From Streptomyces sp. WMMC500 (GTDB lineage Bacteria > Actinomycetota > Actinomycetes > Streptomycetales > Streptomycetaceae), in NCBI RefSeq assembly GCF_027497195.1, contig NZ_CP114905.1, forward strand, positions 6,211,001 through 6,275,000: DNA of 64,000 bases. The letters are read 5' to 3'. The notes beneath the pieces were generated by a model that was given only the letters and a program-made list of their open reading frames with translations, made no database searches and was not told where the DNA came from. Numbering within the stretch: the stretch's first letter is position 1; each line of letters starts with the position of its first letter. Shown here piece by piece: positions 23,763 through 32,916 of this stretch. Both the position numbers and the translations under genes were made by a program.

Positions 23763-24794
23763 TCAGCTCACCTTTCGGGCGTTCTCGAGGGCTTCGGCCA
23801 GGTCGTCGAGGACCGGCGCGCATTTGTCGTACGAGTAGACGGGCTCGGTGACGCGGGACACGACCTGGCCCGCCTCGACCGCGGGCAGCCGGCCCCAGGT
23901 GGGCTTGTCGGCCAGGGCGCTCTGCTGGAGTGTCGAGGTGCGGTTGTCCAGCATGATCAGGTCGGCGTCGTACTTGTCGACGTTCTCCCAGCTCAGCTCC
24001 TCGAACCAGCCGCCGCTGTTCTCCTTCGCCCCCTCCGGGGGCTCGACGAAGTTCACGCCGAGCTGCTTGAAGTACTCCAGGTCGGCGGAGAGGTTCGTGC
24101 CCGAGACGTAGAAGAGGTCGGCGCTGCCCGAGCCGACGAGGACCCTGATGTCCTTCCGGCTCTTCGCCGCCTGCCGCAGCCGCCCGGCGGCGTCCTCGAA
24201 GCGCTTCCTGGCCGCCCTGATCTCCGCGGAGCCGGTGTCGGCGCCGAGCGATCCGGCGAGCTCCAGCATGCGCTCCAGCGGCCCGGTCATGGGGCGGTCG
24301 TAGACGCTGACGGCCACGCTCGGCGCCAGTTGGAGGATCTTGTCCGCGGACTCCTCCGGCACGTACCAGAGGGTGCCGGCGTCGTCGAACGTCGGGGCGA
24401 CGATCAGCTCGGGCCCGAGGGCCGCGTACTTCTCGACGCTGAACTGCCCCCAGGTGTTGCCGAGTATCTCGACCGCGTCGACGTCCAGGTCCCCGGCCTG
24501 CACGTCCGGCTTGCCGTCCGCGGTCCTGGTCGGCCCGAACACCCCGGCGCACTCGATCCCGTAGTCGTGGAGCGCGGCGGCCGTACCGGTGAACGCGACG
24601 ATGGTGCGCGGCGTGCCGTCCGCTCTCGCCGTCTCGCCGCGGTCGTCCTCGAACGACCAGGGGCCGCCCTTCGCGTCACCGCCGCCGGAGCCGGCGTCGT
24701 CGCCGCAGGCGGCGAGGAGCGCGGTGAGGCCGGCGGCGCCGCCTGCGGTCAGCAGGCCGCGGCGGGAGATCGGGCGGGCGCGGACGTGGTGCAT
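23763..24794 (-). CDS. desE: Ferrioxamine-binding lipoprotein DesE
   Basis: A 343-residue substrate-binding protein. ISRRGLLTAGGAAGLTALLA plus the lipobox LAAC (Cys30) show a Tat-type lipoprotein signal. Two FecB/FhuD-like lobes follow: RTIVAFTGTAAALHDYGIEC, PELIVAPTF, then KDIRVLVGSGSADLFYVSGT, and DADLIMLDNRTS in the second lobe, joined by a long helix, as in metal-chelate-binding proteins. By position beside desA-B-CD it is the desferrioxamine receptor of an ABC importer whose permease and ATPase genes are not in this window. It is transcribed with the siderophore-interacting flavoprotein from a promoter with its own iron box. Confidence 0.93.
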   Translation of the reverse strand: MHHVRARPISRRGLLTAGGAAGLTALLAACGDDAGSGGGDAKGGPWSFEDDRGETARADGTPRTIVAFTGTAAALHDYGIECAGVFGPTRTADGKPDVQAGDLDVDAVEILGNTWGQFSVEKYAALGPELIVAPTFDDAGTLWYVPEESADKILQLAPSVAVSVYDRPMTGPLERMLELAGSLGADTGSAEIRAARKRFEDAAGRLRQAAKSRKDIRVLVGSGSADLFYVSGTNLSADLEYFKQLGVNFVEPPEGAKENSGGWFEELSWENVDKYDADLIMLDNRTSTLQQSALADKPTWGRLPAVEAGQVVSRVTEPVYSYDKCAPVLDDLAEALENARKVS

Positions 24795-24844
24795 GAGAGG
24801 TCTCTTTCGTGCGTACGGGGGCCCTTCCGGGCCGACGACGCAGC

Positions 24845-24863
24845 TTAGGCTAACCTAACCTAA
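24845..24863. promoter_or_regulatory. Iron box (DmdR1/IdeR operator) of desE
   Basis: TTAGGCTAACCTAACCTAA is a 19-bp match to the iron box, 51 bp before the desE start. It is distinct from the desA box, so uptake and synthesis are repressed in parallel. Confidence 0.9.
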
Positions 24864-24996
24864 GTTCCTCGTGCAGGTGGCGGGATCCGGCCACGCCTCC
24901 CGCACCCCCGCCCTGTCCGGTAAGTGGCCTTCGCGACCGGGCGCGTTCCCATAATCTGGTGCCCCGTCAGCGTCGACGGGGACGAGGAGCTGCCGC

Positions 24997-27155
24997 ATGG
25001 GCCAGGGGTGGGAGGGTCGCTCCCGGCGCGACCGGGCCGTGACGGAGTACGCGGGCGACGCGCTGCGGCGGCGCTTCCGGCCCGCGTTCCTGCGGCTGAC
25101 GTACCCCGTGCCCGTCGACGAGCAGCAACCGGTGACCCTGGTCCTCGGACCGCGCGGCAGCGGCAAGAGCACCCTGCTGCGGCACCTGCGGACCGCCTGG
25201 GACGACGTGCCCGCCTCCCTCCAGGACGTCGCCGTGCACCGGCAGCAGAACGCCACCTGCTTCGACGTCCTCGCCGAGGTGGTCTTCGACCTGCACGCCC
25301 GCAAGCGCGGCTGGCCCCGGCTCACCTTCCCCTCCTTCGGCGTGCAGGCCGTCGCGATCCGCGCCGACGTGCCGCTGGACAGCCGGAAGGCGGCGGCCCG
25401 CGCCATGGTCCGGGCCCTCGCGCCGGCCCCGGCGGACGGCGGCGACGGCGCGTTCCTCAACCGGCTCGTGGAGGCGGCCGGCATGCTGGGCGTACCGGCG
25501 CTGCTGCGGGCGCCCCTGCTGCTCGTGCCGGGCGGCCGGCGGGCGCTGGCGCTCGGCCTCGCGCGGCTGCGCCTGGGCCGGGCGCTGCGCGACGCGCGCC
25601 ACCGCGGCTACCTGGACTACCTGGTCGACCTGAAGAAGCGGTTCCACGACCCCGCGACCCGGCGCGGCGCGGAGCAGGACCTCGCCCGCGCGTTCCTGGA
25701 CGACCTCTGCCGCGCGTACGGGCGCGGGCACGCCGCCCGCGTCCACGACACCCGCTGCCTCGTGCTCCTCGACAACGCCGAACACCAGCTCGGCGGCGAC
25801 CTGCTGGAGCTGCTCCTCGACGCGCGCCAGGCCCGGCAGGAGGGCCCGGACGCCAGGCCCCCGCGGCCGGGGGAGCCGGCCGGGCCGTCGACCCGCTCGT
25901 CGTCCTCGCCGCCGCGGCCGCCTACCCCCGGGCGCTGAAGAAGCCCGCGCTCGGCTACAAGCCCCAGCCCGGCCGGTATCCGGGCTGGTGGGACCCCGAG
26001 GACCCCGGCTTCCGGCCCAAGCGGCTCGCCCCCGGGCTGTGCGTCGGCCAACTGCGCGACCTGCGGCGCGACGAGGTGGAGGCGCAGGCGCTCGACGTGC
26101 TGCGTGCCGACGGCGCGGGCCCGGTCGGTGGCGGCGGCACCGGGGGCGCCGCGGGCGACGGCGGCGCCGGGGACGCCGCCGAACTCCTGCCCGACGCCGG
26201 CGTGAAGTGGCTGGGCTGGGCCGCGTACGAGGTGACCCGCGGCCATCCGCTGGCCACCCGCCACCTCTTCGACGAACTCCTCGCCACCGACGACCGCCGG
26301 TCGTGGGAGACCCGCATCCAGCGCGCACTCGCCCCCGACGCGCCCCTCGTCACCGCCCTGCTGGAGCGCCTGCTGCCCCGGGACGCCCGCGAGACCGGCC
26401 TGTGGGACGCCCTGCCGCGCTGCGCCGCCGCCACCGACCTGGCCCGCGCCGTCGCGGCAGGCCCGCTGTGGGAGGAGGGCGAGGCGGCGCTGCGCAACGC
26501 CGTCGGCGCCTTCTCCGGCGACGTCCTGCAGACCATGCACGTACGCACCCGCGACAGCGCCGCCGACGGCCCGCTCCAGACCCTCCACCCGCTGCTGCGG
26601 CTGCTCCTCCTGCGCCGCCTGGAGGCCACCGGCGGCTGGCGGCACGCCCACGAGGCCCTGCGCCGCGACGCCGCGGAGCGCGGGCTGCCGGAGATCGAGG
26701 CGTACCACCGGCTCGCGCTGGAGGACCTGCACGCCGCCGCCCGCTTCCTCAACGACCGCTTCGGCGAGGCGGACGCCACCCGCTGGTGCCGCCTGCTCGT
26801 CCGGCTGCGCCGCGCGCCCGTACGTGCCCGCATCCAGGCGCACGCCCCGCAGGCCGACTCGCCGCAGCAGCGGTACGAGGGCCTGCTCGGCTTCCTCAGC
26901 ACCGACGAGGTCGAGAGCAGGGAGCGCACCGTGACCCGGCTGCTGGTGGCGAGCTGGATGGCGCCCGAGCCCGCCGAGTCGCCCGAGACCGACCACGTCG
27001 GAGACCCGTACCGCAACCCCCTCGAAGACCTCTACGGCCAGCTCTACGGCGAGATCAACGCCCGCTTCATGACCCTGGCGTACGGGCCCTTCGGCGGCGG
27101 CACCCCCGCGCTGCTGGACCAGGCGGGCCAGTACGAGGAGAAGCCCGGTGAGTGA
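24997..27155 (+). pseudogene. AAA/STAND-like ATPase, reading frame broken near 25,860-25,885
   Basis: From ATG 24997 (GAGGAG ribosome binding site) the frame codes an ATPase with Walker A GPRGSGKST (residues 51-59) and Walker B RCLVLLDNAEH (about 248-258), but falls out of frame after about residue 285. The continuing protein appears one frame down from about 25,863 (AVDPLVVLAAAAAYPRALKK onward) to 27,155. It has helical, winged-helix-like and C-terminal segments with normal codon use. The change of phase equals loss of one base in the G/C run around CCGCGGCCGGGGGAGCC. Intact it would be about 719 residues. Either a sequencing error or a real inactivation; good codon use on both sides favours a recent event or an error. 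The last codons overlap the sensor gene at 27,148. Confidence 0.7.
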
Positions 27156-28683
27156 CAGACGGCTGGGCCGCGGCGGCACGACGCCGTGGGGAGCGGTGGT
27201 GCTGGCGGGGCTGGTCGCGGCCGGCGCGCTGGCCTGGTTCCTGCCGAAGACGCTCGGCGGCGACGAGGAGTGCGCGGCCGGGGTGGTGCGGCTGGGCGGC
27301 GAGTGCGTGGGCGTCACCGACGGGGCGTACTCCTTCGACGGGGAACTCGACGAGGTCACCGAGCGGATCCGCGCGGAGAACGAGCGCGTCGAGCGCTCCG
27401 GCGCCGCGGCCGTGAGCATCGCGTACGTCGAGTCCATGACCCACGGCGAGGACGGCACGGACGCCGAGGCGCGCGCCGGCGCCCGTGCCGACGACAGGGA
27501 CCCGACCGTCGTCCGCCAGGCGCTGGAGGGCGCCTACCTCGCCCAGCGCGCGCACAACCGGCTCGACGCCGACGACCCGCGCGCCGACGAGGGCCCGTCG
27601 CCGAAGGTCCGGCTGCTGCTCGCGAACACCGGGGAGGGCGGGGCGCACTACGAGCGGGTGGTGCGCGACCTGGAAGACAGGGCCCGCGGCGAGGAGCGCC
27701 TGGTCGCCGTCACCGGCCTCGGCCAGAGCGTCGCGTCCACCGTGGCGACGGTCGGGCGGCTGCACCGCGCCGGGATACCGATGGTCGGCGCGACGGTCGC
27801 GGCCGACGAACTCGCCCGCGAGGACCCCGGCTTCTTCCGCGTCTCCCAGCCCACCTCCCGGCAGGCCGCCATCGCCGCCCGCGAGCTGCACGAGCGGCAG
27901 CGCGAGGACCCCGGCTACCGCGTCGACATCGTCAAGGACATCAAGGCCGGGGACACGTACAACAAGGCGCTGCGCGAGGGCTTCGAGGAGGCCGTCGCCG
28001 CGCGCGGGGTGCGGCTGGCCACCCCCGACGGCTACTCCTTCGAGTCCGCCCGCAGCTCGTCGGCCAACGCGCTGACGTACATCGCCGACCAGGTCTGCCG
28101 GGCCAGACAGGAGCTGGACGCCGTCTACTTCGCCGGCCGCGGGCGCGCCCTGCGCCAGTTCGTCCAGGCCCTCGGGCAGCAGCCCGGCTGCACGCTGGCC
28201 GTGGTGTCGGGATCCAGCGCCCTCGGCCTGTACTTCGACTCGCCCGACCTGCGGCGCTGGGGTGACCGGGGGCCGCGCATACGGTATACGGCCTACGCCC
28301 ACCCCGAGTCCGGCGACGCCGCCGCCCTCGCGGACTTCGCCGACCGCTACTGCGCCGACTTCCGCCCCGGCGCCCCCCGCGGCGCGTGCGCGGCGGGCGA
28401 CGGGCCGCTGCAGAGCGGGCAGGCGATCATGGGGCACGACGCGATGCTGGCGCTGGTCAGGGCCGTGGAGTTGGCCACGGGGCCGGACGGCGGCGACCCC
28501 GTGGACGCGGGCGCCGTACGGCAGATGCTGCTGCAGCTCGGCACGACGAAGGAGGTGCGGGGCCTCAGCGGGCCGATCGGCTTCGACGCGTACGGCAACC
28601 CGAAGGACAAGCCGATGGCGTACGTCGAGCTGCAGTGGCGGTCGGGCTTCCGGTACGTCCACCGGACCCGACTCTGGCCGTGA
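27148..28683 (+). CDS. Membrane-anchored periplasmic-binding-protein-like sensor
   Basis: A 511-residue protein from GTG 27148, overlapping the ATPase gene by eight bases. Basic residues 1-12 precede one membrane helix (about 13-32, TPWGAVVLAGLVAAGALAWF), so the rest lies outside the cell. A Cys pair (CAAGVVRLGGEC) follows. Residues about 90-500 resemble a type-1 periplasmic binding fold (Leu/Ile/Val-binding or receptor ligand-binding region): VSIAYVESMTHG, VRLLLANTGEGG, AVTGLGQSVASTVATVGRLH, IPMVGATVAADEL, FFRVSQPTSRQA, LDAVYFAGRGRALRQFVQAL. It lacks a lipobox and permease neighbours. Coupled to an AAA/STAND-like ATPase, it looks like a ligand-sensing input rather than a transport receptor; the signal is unknown. 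Confidence 0.75.
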   Translation: MSDRRLGRGGTTPWGAVVLAGLVAAGALAWFLPKTLGGDEECAAGVVRLGGECVGVTDGAYSFDGELDEVTERIRAENERVERSGAAAVSIAYVESMTHGEDGTDAEARAGARADDRDPTVVRQALEGAYLAQRAHNRLDADDPRADEGPSPKVRLLLANTGEGGAHYERVVRDLEDRARGEERLVAVTGLGQSVASTVATVGRLHRAGIPMVGATVAADELAREDPGFFRVSQPTSRQAAIAARELHERQREDPGYRVDIVKDIKAGDTYNKALREGFEEAVAARGVRLATPDGYSFESARSSSANALTYIADQVCRARQELDAVYFAGRGRALRQFVQALGQQPGCTLAVVSGSSALGLYFDSPDLRRWGDRGPRIRYTAYAHPESGDAAALADFADRYCADFRPGAPRGACAAGDGPLQSGQAIMGHDAMLALVRAVELATGPDGGDPVDAGAVRQMLLQLGTTKEVRGLSGPIGFDAYGNPKDKPMAYVELQWRSGFRYVHRTRLWP

Positions 28684-28704
28684 GCCCGGCGGCCCGGCCC
28701 GCCG

Positions 28705-29883
28705 TCAGGGGGTGGGCGGCAGGCCCAGCTCGCGGGCGATGAGCATGCGCTGCACCTCGCTCGTGCCCTCCCCGATCTCCAGGATCTTCGCGTCCCGCCA
28801 CATCCGCGCCACCGGGTACTCGTTCATGAACCCGTACCCGCCGTGGATCTGCGTCGCCTCGCGCGCGTTGTCCACGGCCACCGTCGAGGTGTGCAGCTTC
28901 GCCAGCGCCGCCGCCTTCTTGAACGGCTCGCCGTGCACCAGCCGCGACGCCGCGTCCCGCCACGCCAGCCGGGCGGTGTGGGCGCGCAGGTCCATGTCGG
29001 CGAGCTTGAACTGGATGGCCTGGTTGGCGCCGATGGGCCGGCCGAAGGCGTGGCGCTGCTGCGCGTACGCCAGCGACTCGTCGACGCAGCCCTGCGCCAG
29101 GCCGGTGGCGAGCGCGGCGATGGCGATGCGGCCCTCGTCCAGGATCCGCAGGAACTGGGCGTAGCCGCGGCCGCGTTCGCCCAGGAGGTTCGCGGCGGGG
29201 ACGCGGACGTCGGAGAAGGACAGCTCGCGGGTGTCGGAGGCGTTCCAGCCGACCTTGGAGTACGGGGCGGCGACCGTGAAGCCCGGGGTGCCGGACGGCA
29301 CGATGATCGCCGAGATCTCCGGCTTGCCCGACTCGCTCCTGCCCGTGACGGCGGTGACGGTGACCAGGCCGGTGATGTCCGTACCGGAGTTGGTGATGAA
29401 GCACTTCGTCCCGTTGATCACCCACTCGCCGGCGGTCTCGTCGAGGCGCGCCGTGGTGCGCGTACCGCCCGCGTCCGAGCCGCACTCCGGCTCCGTCAGG
29501 CCGAACGCGCCCAGCATCTCGCCGGAGCACAGCTTCGGCAGCCAGGTGCGCTTCTGCTCCTCCGTGCCGAAGTGGTGGATCGGCATCGTGCCCAGCGAGC
29601 AGCCCGCCTCCAGCGTGATGGCCACCGAGGAGTCGACGCGCGCCAGCTCTTCCAGCACGACGCCGAGCGCCAGGTAGTCGCCGCCCATGCCGCCGTACTC
29701 CTCCGGGAACGGCAGGCCGAACAGGCCCATGCGGCCCATCTCGCGCACGATGTCGTACGGGAACTCGTGCCGCTCGTAGTAGTCGCCGATCTTCGGCGCC
29801 ACCACGTCGTGCGCGAACTCCTCTGCCGTGCGGCGGAGCTGCTCCAGCTCGGGGGAGAGTCGGTGGTCGAGACTCGGCGTCAT
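28705..29883 (-). CDS. acdH: Acyl-CoA dehydrogenase (isovaleryl-CoA dehydrogenase-like, AcdH)
   Basis: A 392-residue flavoprotein from the ATG at 29881-29883 with an AAGGAGTGA ribosome binding site. The acyl-CoA dehydrogenase signature AFGLTEPECGSDAGGTRTTA and FAD-binding segments (ATQIHGGYGFMNEYPVARMW) are complete. The catalytic Glu sits in IGEGTSEVQRMLIARELG. It oxidises branched short-chain acyl-CoA, most likely isovaleryl-CoA from leucine. It is the last gene in the minus-strand cluster carboxylase beta - alpha - HMG-CoA lyase - AcdH. The methylglutaconyl-CoA hydratase of the pathway is not in this cluster. Confidence 0.92.
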   Translation of the reverse strand: MTPSLDHRLSPELEQLRRTAEEFAHDVVAPKIGDYYERHEFPYDIVREMGRMGLFGLPFPEEYGGMGGDYLALGVVLEELARVDSSVAITLEAGCSLGTMPIHHFGTEEQKRTWLPKLCSGEMLGAFGLTEPECGSDAGGTRTTARLDETAGEWVINGTKCFITNSGTDITGLVTVTAVTGRSESGKPEISAIIVPSGTPGFTVAAPYSKVGWNASDTRELSFSDVRVPAANLLGERGRGYAQFLRILDEGRIAIAALATGLAQGCVDESLAYAQQRHAFGRPIGANQAIQFKLADMDLRAHTARLAWRDAASRLVHGEPFKKAAALAKLHTSTVAVDNAREATQIHGGYGFMNEYPVARMWRDAKILEIGEGTSEVQRMLIARELGLPPTP

Positions 29884-29888
29884 CGGGG

Positions 29889-30833
29889 TCACTCCTTGCG
29901 GGCGAGGGCGGTCACGGTACGGGACGGGCTCGGGCGGCCGAGGCGCTCGGCCATCCAGACGCTGGTGGCGACGAGCGCGTCGAGGTCGACGCCGGTCTCG
30001 ACGCCGAGCCCCTGGAGCATCCACACGAGGTCCTCGGTGGCGAGGTTGCCGGTCGCGCTTCCGGCGAACGGGCAGCCGCCGAGACCGCCGGCGGAGGCGT
30101 CGACGGTGGTGACGCCGTGCTGCAGGGCGGCGAGGGTGTTGGCCAGGGCCTGGCCGTACGTGTCGTGGAAGTGGACGCCGAGGCGGTCGGCCCCGAGGCC
30201 GTCCGCGGCGAGGGCGTCGAGCAGCGCGGAGACGTGGCCGGGAGTGGCGACGCCTATGGTGTCGCCGAGGCTCAATTCGTCGCAGCCCATGTCGGCGAGC
30301 GCGCGGGCGGTGCGTACCACCTGCTCCAGCGGGACGGGGCCCTCCCAGGGGTCGCCGAAGCACATCGAGAGGTAGCCGCGGACGTGCATGCCCTGCCCCT
30401 TGGCCTGCGCGACGACCTCGGCGGACATCGCGAGGGACTCGTCGAGGGTGCGGTTGAGGTTGCGGCGGGCGAAGGTCTCGGTGGCGCTGGCGGCGATGGC
30501 GACGCGGCGTGCACCGTGGGCGGTGGCGCGCTCCAGGCCGCGGATGTTGGGCACGAGGACGGGCAGGCGGACGCCGGCGGGCAGGTCGTCGAGGCGGAGG
30601 CAGACCTCTCCGGCGTCGGCGAGCTGGGGGACCCACTTGGGGTGCACGAAGCTGGTCACCTCGACGGTGGAGAGACCGGCGTTGGCCAGGCGGCACACGA
30701 AGTCGGCCTTGACGTCGGTGGGGACGATGGCCTTCTCGTTCTGCAGGCCGTCCCGGGGCCCGACTTCGTGGATCCGCACCCGGGGGGGCAGCCCGGCGGC
30801 GGGAACGCGCATGGGGAGGGGGGAGTGGGTCAT
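29889..30833 (-). CDS. Hydroxymethylglutaryl-CoA lyase
   Basis: A 314-residue TIM-barrel lyase. The ATG at 30831-30833 overlaps the carboxylase stop (ATGA). DRE-TIM features include IHEVGPRDGLQNEKAIVPTD (catalytic RDGLQNE), CDELSLGDTIGVATP, LGVHFHDTYGQALANTLAAL (metal-binding HxH) and GGLGGCPFAGSATGNLATED, with the redox-sensitive Cys. It splits HMG-CoA into acetoacetate and acetyl-CoA, ending leucine breakdown. The operon with acdH and the carboxylase confirms the pathway. Confidence 0.95.
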   Translation of the reverse strand: MTHSPLPMRVPAAGLPPRVRIHEVGPRDGLQNEKAIVPTDVKADFVCRLANAGLSTVEVTSFVHPKWVPQLADAGEVCLRLDDLPAGVRLPVLVPNIRGLERATAHGARRVAIAASATETFARRNLNRTLDESLAMSAEVVAQAKGQGMHVRGYLSMCFGDPWEGPVPLEQVVRTARALADMGCDELSLGDTIGVATPGHVSALLDALAADGLGADRLGVHFHDTYGQALANTLAALQHGVTTVDASAGGLGGCPFAGSATGNLATEDLVWMLQGLGVETGVDLDALVATSVWMAERLGRPSPSRTVTALARKE

Positions 30834-32902
30834 CGCGGCCCTTCCTGTTCGTGGTCCTGGCTGCCGTCCCGGGTGTCGTCCGGTACGACGACGGCGAGCA
30901 CCTGCTCCATGGCCACCGTCCCGCCCGCGACGACGTCCAGCGAGGCGACGGTGCCGGCGTGCGGGGCGGCGATGACGTGCTCCATCTTCATCGCCTCGAC
31001 GACGAGCAGGCTCTGCCCGGCGGCGACCCGGTCGCCCACGGCGGCCTTGACGACGGTCACGGTGCCGGGCATCGGCGCGGTGAGCGCGTCGGCCCCGGCG
31101 GCCAGCGCCCCGCCGCGCAGGGCGGCCTCGACGGGGTCGTGGGCGACGAGGTGCCAGGCGTCGCCGTCGCGGCCGAGCCAGAGGCCGTCGGGGGAGGCGG
31201 CGCGGGTGAAGCGGTGGGTGACTCCGTCGACTTCGAGGGTGACGGAGGTGTCGTCGGCGCGCGCGAGCCTGGCGGGGAGGGTGCGTTCCGCGGTCCGCAC
31301 CTCCGCCGCCGGCGTCAGCCCCCGGACCCGTACCTCCGCCGGATCCCGCCCCGCCCCGCGGAACCACCGCACCGTCCACGCGGGCGGGCCTCCCGGGCGC
31401 CAGCCCGACGGCTCGGCGAACGGGTCGGTCCAGCCGCCCGGGCCCGCCGGCCGCCGGGCCGCCGACTCCAGGGCCGACTGCGCCAGCAGGGCCGCCGCCG
31501 CGTACGCCTCCGGCGGCACCGGGGCCGCCGCCAGGCGCGCCGCCTCGCGGTCCACCAGGCCCGTGTCCAGGTCGCCCGCCGCCACCGCCGGGTGCGCCAG
31601 CAGCCGGCGCAGGAAGCCGGTGTTCGTGTCCAGTCCCAGCACCACCGTGTCCGCCAGCGCCGCACGCAGCCGGCGCAGCGCCGCCTCGCGGTCCGGGCCC
31701 CAGGCGACGACCTTCGCCAGCATGGGGTCGTACGCCGTGCCGACCTCCGTGCCCTCCGAGAGCCCCGAGTCGACCCGCACACCCGGGCCCGACGGCTCGC
31801 GCAGCAGCCGCACCCGGCCCGCCGACGGCAGGAAGTCGACCCGCTCGCCGTCCTGGGTCACCCGCGCCGTCTCCGCGCAGATCCGCGCCTCCACGGCGTG
31901 CCCCTTCAGCGGCACGTCCCCGGACGCGAACGTCAGTTGCTGCCCGGCGGCCACCCGGAGCTGCCACTCCACCAGGTCGAGCCCCGTGACCAGCTCCGTG
32001 ACCGGGTGCTCGACCTGCAGCCGCGTGTTCATCTCCATGAAGTAGTACGCGACGGGCCCGGACCCGCCGCCCGGCACGATGAACTCCACCGTGCCCGCGC
32101 CCTCGTACCCGCACGAGCGCGCCGCCTCCACCGCCGCCGCGCCCATCGCCGCCCGCGTCGACTCGTCCAGCAGCGGCGACGGCGCCTCCTCGACGATCTT
32201 CTGGTGCCGGCGCTGCAGCGAGCACTCCCGCTCGCCGAGGTGCACCACGTGCCCGTGGCCGTCCGCGAGCACCTGGATCTCGATGTGCCGCGGGCGGTCG
32301 ATCCACCGCTCCACCAGCAGCGTGTCGTCGCCGAACGAGCCCCGCGCCTCACGCCGCGCACCCGCGATCTGGTCCGCCAGCGCGCCCTCGTCGTGGACGA
32401 GCCGCATGCCCTTGCCGCCGCCGCCCGCCGAGGGCTTCAGCAGCACCGGCATGCCGATCTCCCGTGCCGCCGCGGCCAGTTCGCCGTCGGTCAGACCGCT
32501 GCCCGACGAGCCGGGCACCACCGGCACGCCCGCGGCCCGTACCGTCTCCTTCGCGCGGATCTTGTCGCCCATCAGCTCGATCGCGTCCGCGGGCGGGCCG
32601 ACGAAGACCAGCCCCGCCGCCCCGCACGCCCGCGCGAACTCCGCGTTCTCGGCGAGGAACCCGTACCCCGGGTGCACCGCCTCCGCGCCCGTCTCGCGCG
32701 CCGCGCGCAGCAGTTCGCCGACCGACAGGTAGCTCTCGATCCGCACGGCGGTGCCCCCGGCCGCGGTGGCCTCGCGCACGTGCCGCGCGTCCGCGTCCGC
32801 GTCGGTGAACACCGCCGCGGGGCGGATGCCGAGCGCGCGCAGCGTACGGATGACCCGTACGGCGATCTCACCCCGGTTGGCCAGCAGAACGGTCTCGAAC
32901 AT
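30830..32902 (-). CDS. Acyl-CoA carboxylase alpha chain (biotin carboxylase + BCCP)
   Basis: A 690-residue subunit. I chose the ATG at 32900-32902 because GGAGG lies six bases upstream; the ATG at 32908 would have almost no spacing. Residues 1-110 hold the biotin-carboxylase N-domain (MFETVLLANRGEIAVRVIRT). ATP-grasp follows (KPSAGGGGKGMRLV, HLGERECSLQRRHQKIVEEA, MEMNTRLQVEHPVTE). A middle linker precedes the biotinyl domain at about 610-675, whose Lys639 in EAMKMEH carries biotin. It carboxylates biotin for the beta chain encoded next. Cluster context suggests 3-methylcrotonyl-CoA as substrate; other short acyl-CoAs cannot be excluded. Confidence 0.94.
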   Translation of the reverse strand: MFETVLLANRGEIAVRVIRTLRALGIRPAAVFTDADADARHVREATAAGGTAVRIESYLSVGELLRAARETGAEAVHPGYGFLAENAEFARACGAAGLVFVGPPADAIELMGDKIRAKETVRAAGVPVVPGSSGSGLTDGELAAAAREIGMPVLLKPSAGGGGKGMRLVHDEGALADQIAGARREARGSFGDDTLLVERWIDRPRHIEIQVLADGHGHVVHLGERECSLQRRHQKIVEEAPSPLLDESTRAAMGAAAVEAARSCGYEGAGTVEFIVPGGGSGPVAYYFMEMNTRLQVEHPVTELVTGLDLVEWQLRVAAGQQLTFASGDVPLKGHAVEARICAETARVTQDGERVDFLPSAGRVRLLREPSGPGVRVDSGLSEGTEVGTAYDPMLAKVVAWGPDREAALRRLRAALADTVVLGLDTNTGFLRRLLAHPAVAAGDLDTGLVDREAARLAAAPVPPEAYAAAALLAQSALESAARRPAGPGGWTDPFAEPSGWRPGGPPAWTVRWFRGAGRDPAEVRVRGLTPAAEVRTAERTLPARLARADDTSVTLEVDGVTHRFTRAASPDGLWLGRDGDAWHLVAHDPVEAALRGGALAAGADALTAPMPGTVTVVKAAVGDRVAAGQSLLVVEAMKMEHVIAAPHAGTVASLDVVAGGTVAMEQVLAVVVPDDTRDGSQDHEQEGPR

Positions 32903-32916
32903 CGCCATCCTCCCCC

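Noticed and set aside
27148..28683. A conventional branched-chain amino acid ABC importer receptor
   Set aside because: The fold is right, but there is a membrane anchor instead of a lipobox, no permease or transport ATPase nearby, and a coupled STAND/AAA-like ATPase instead.
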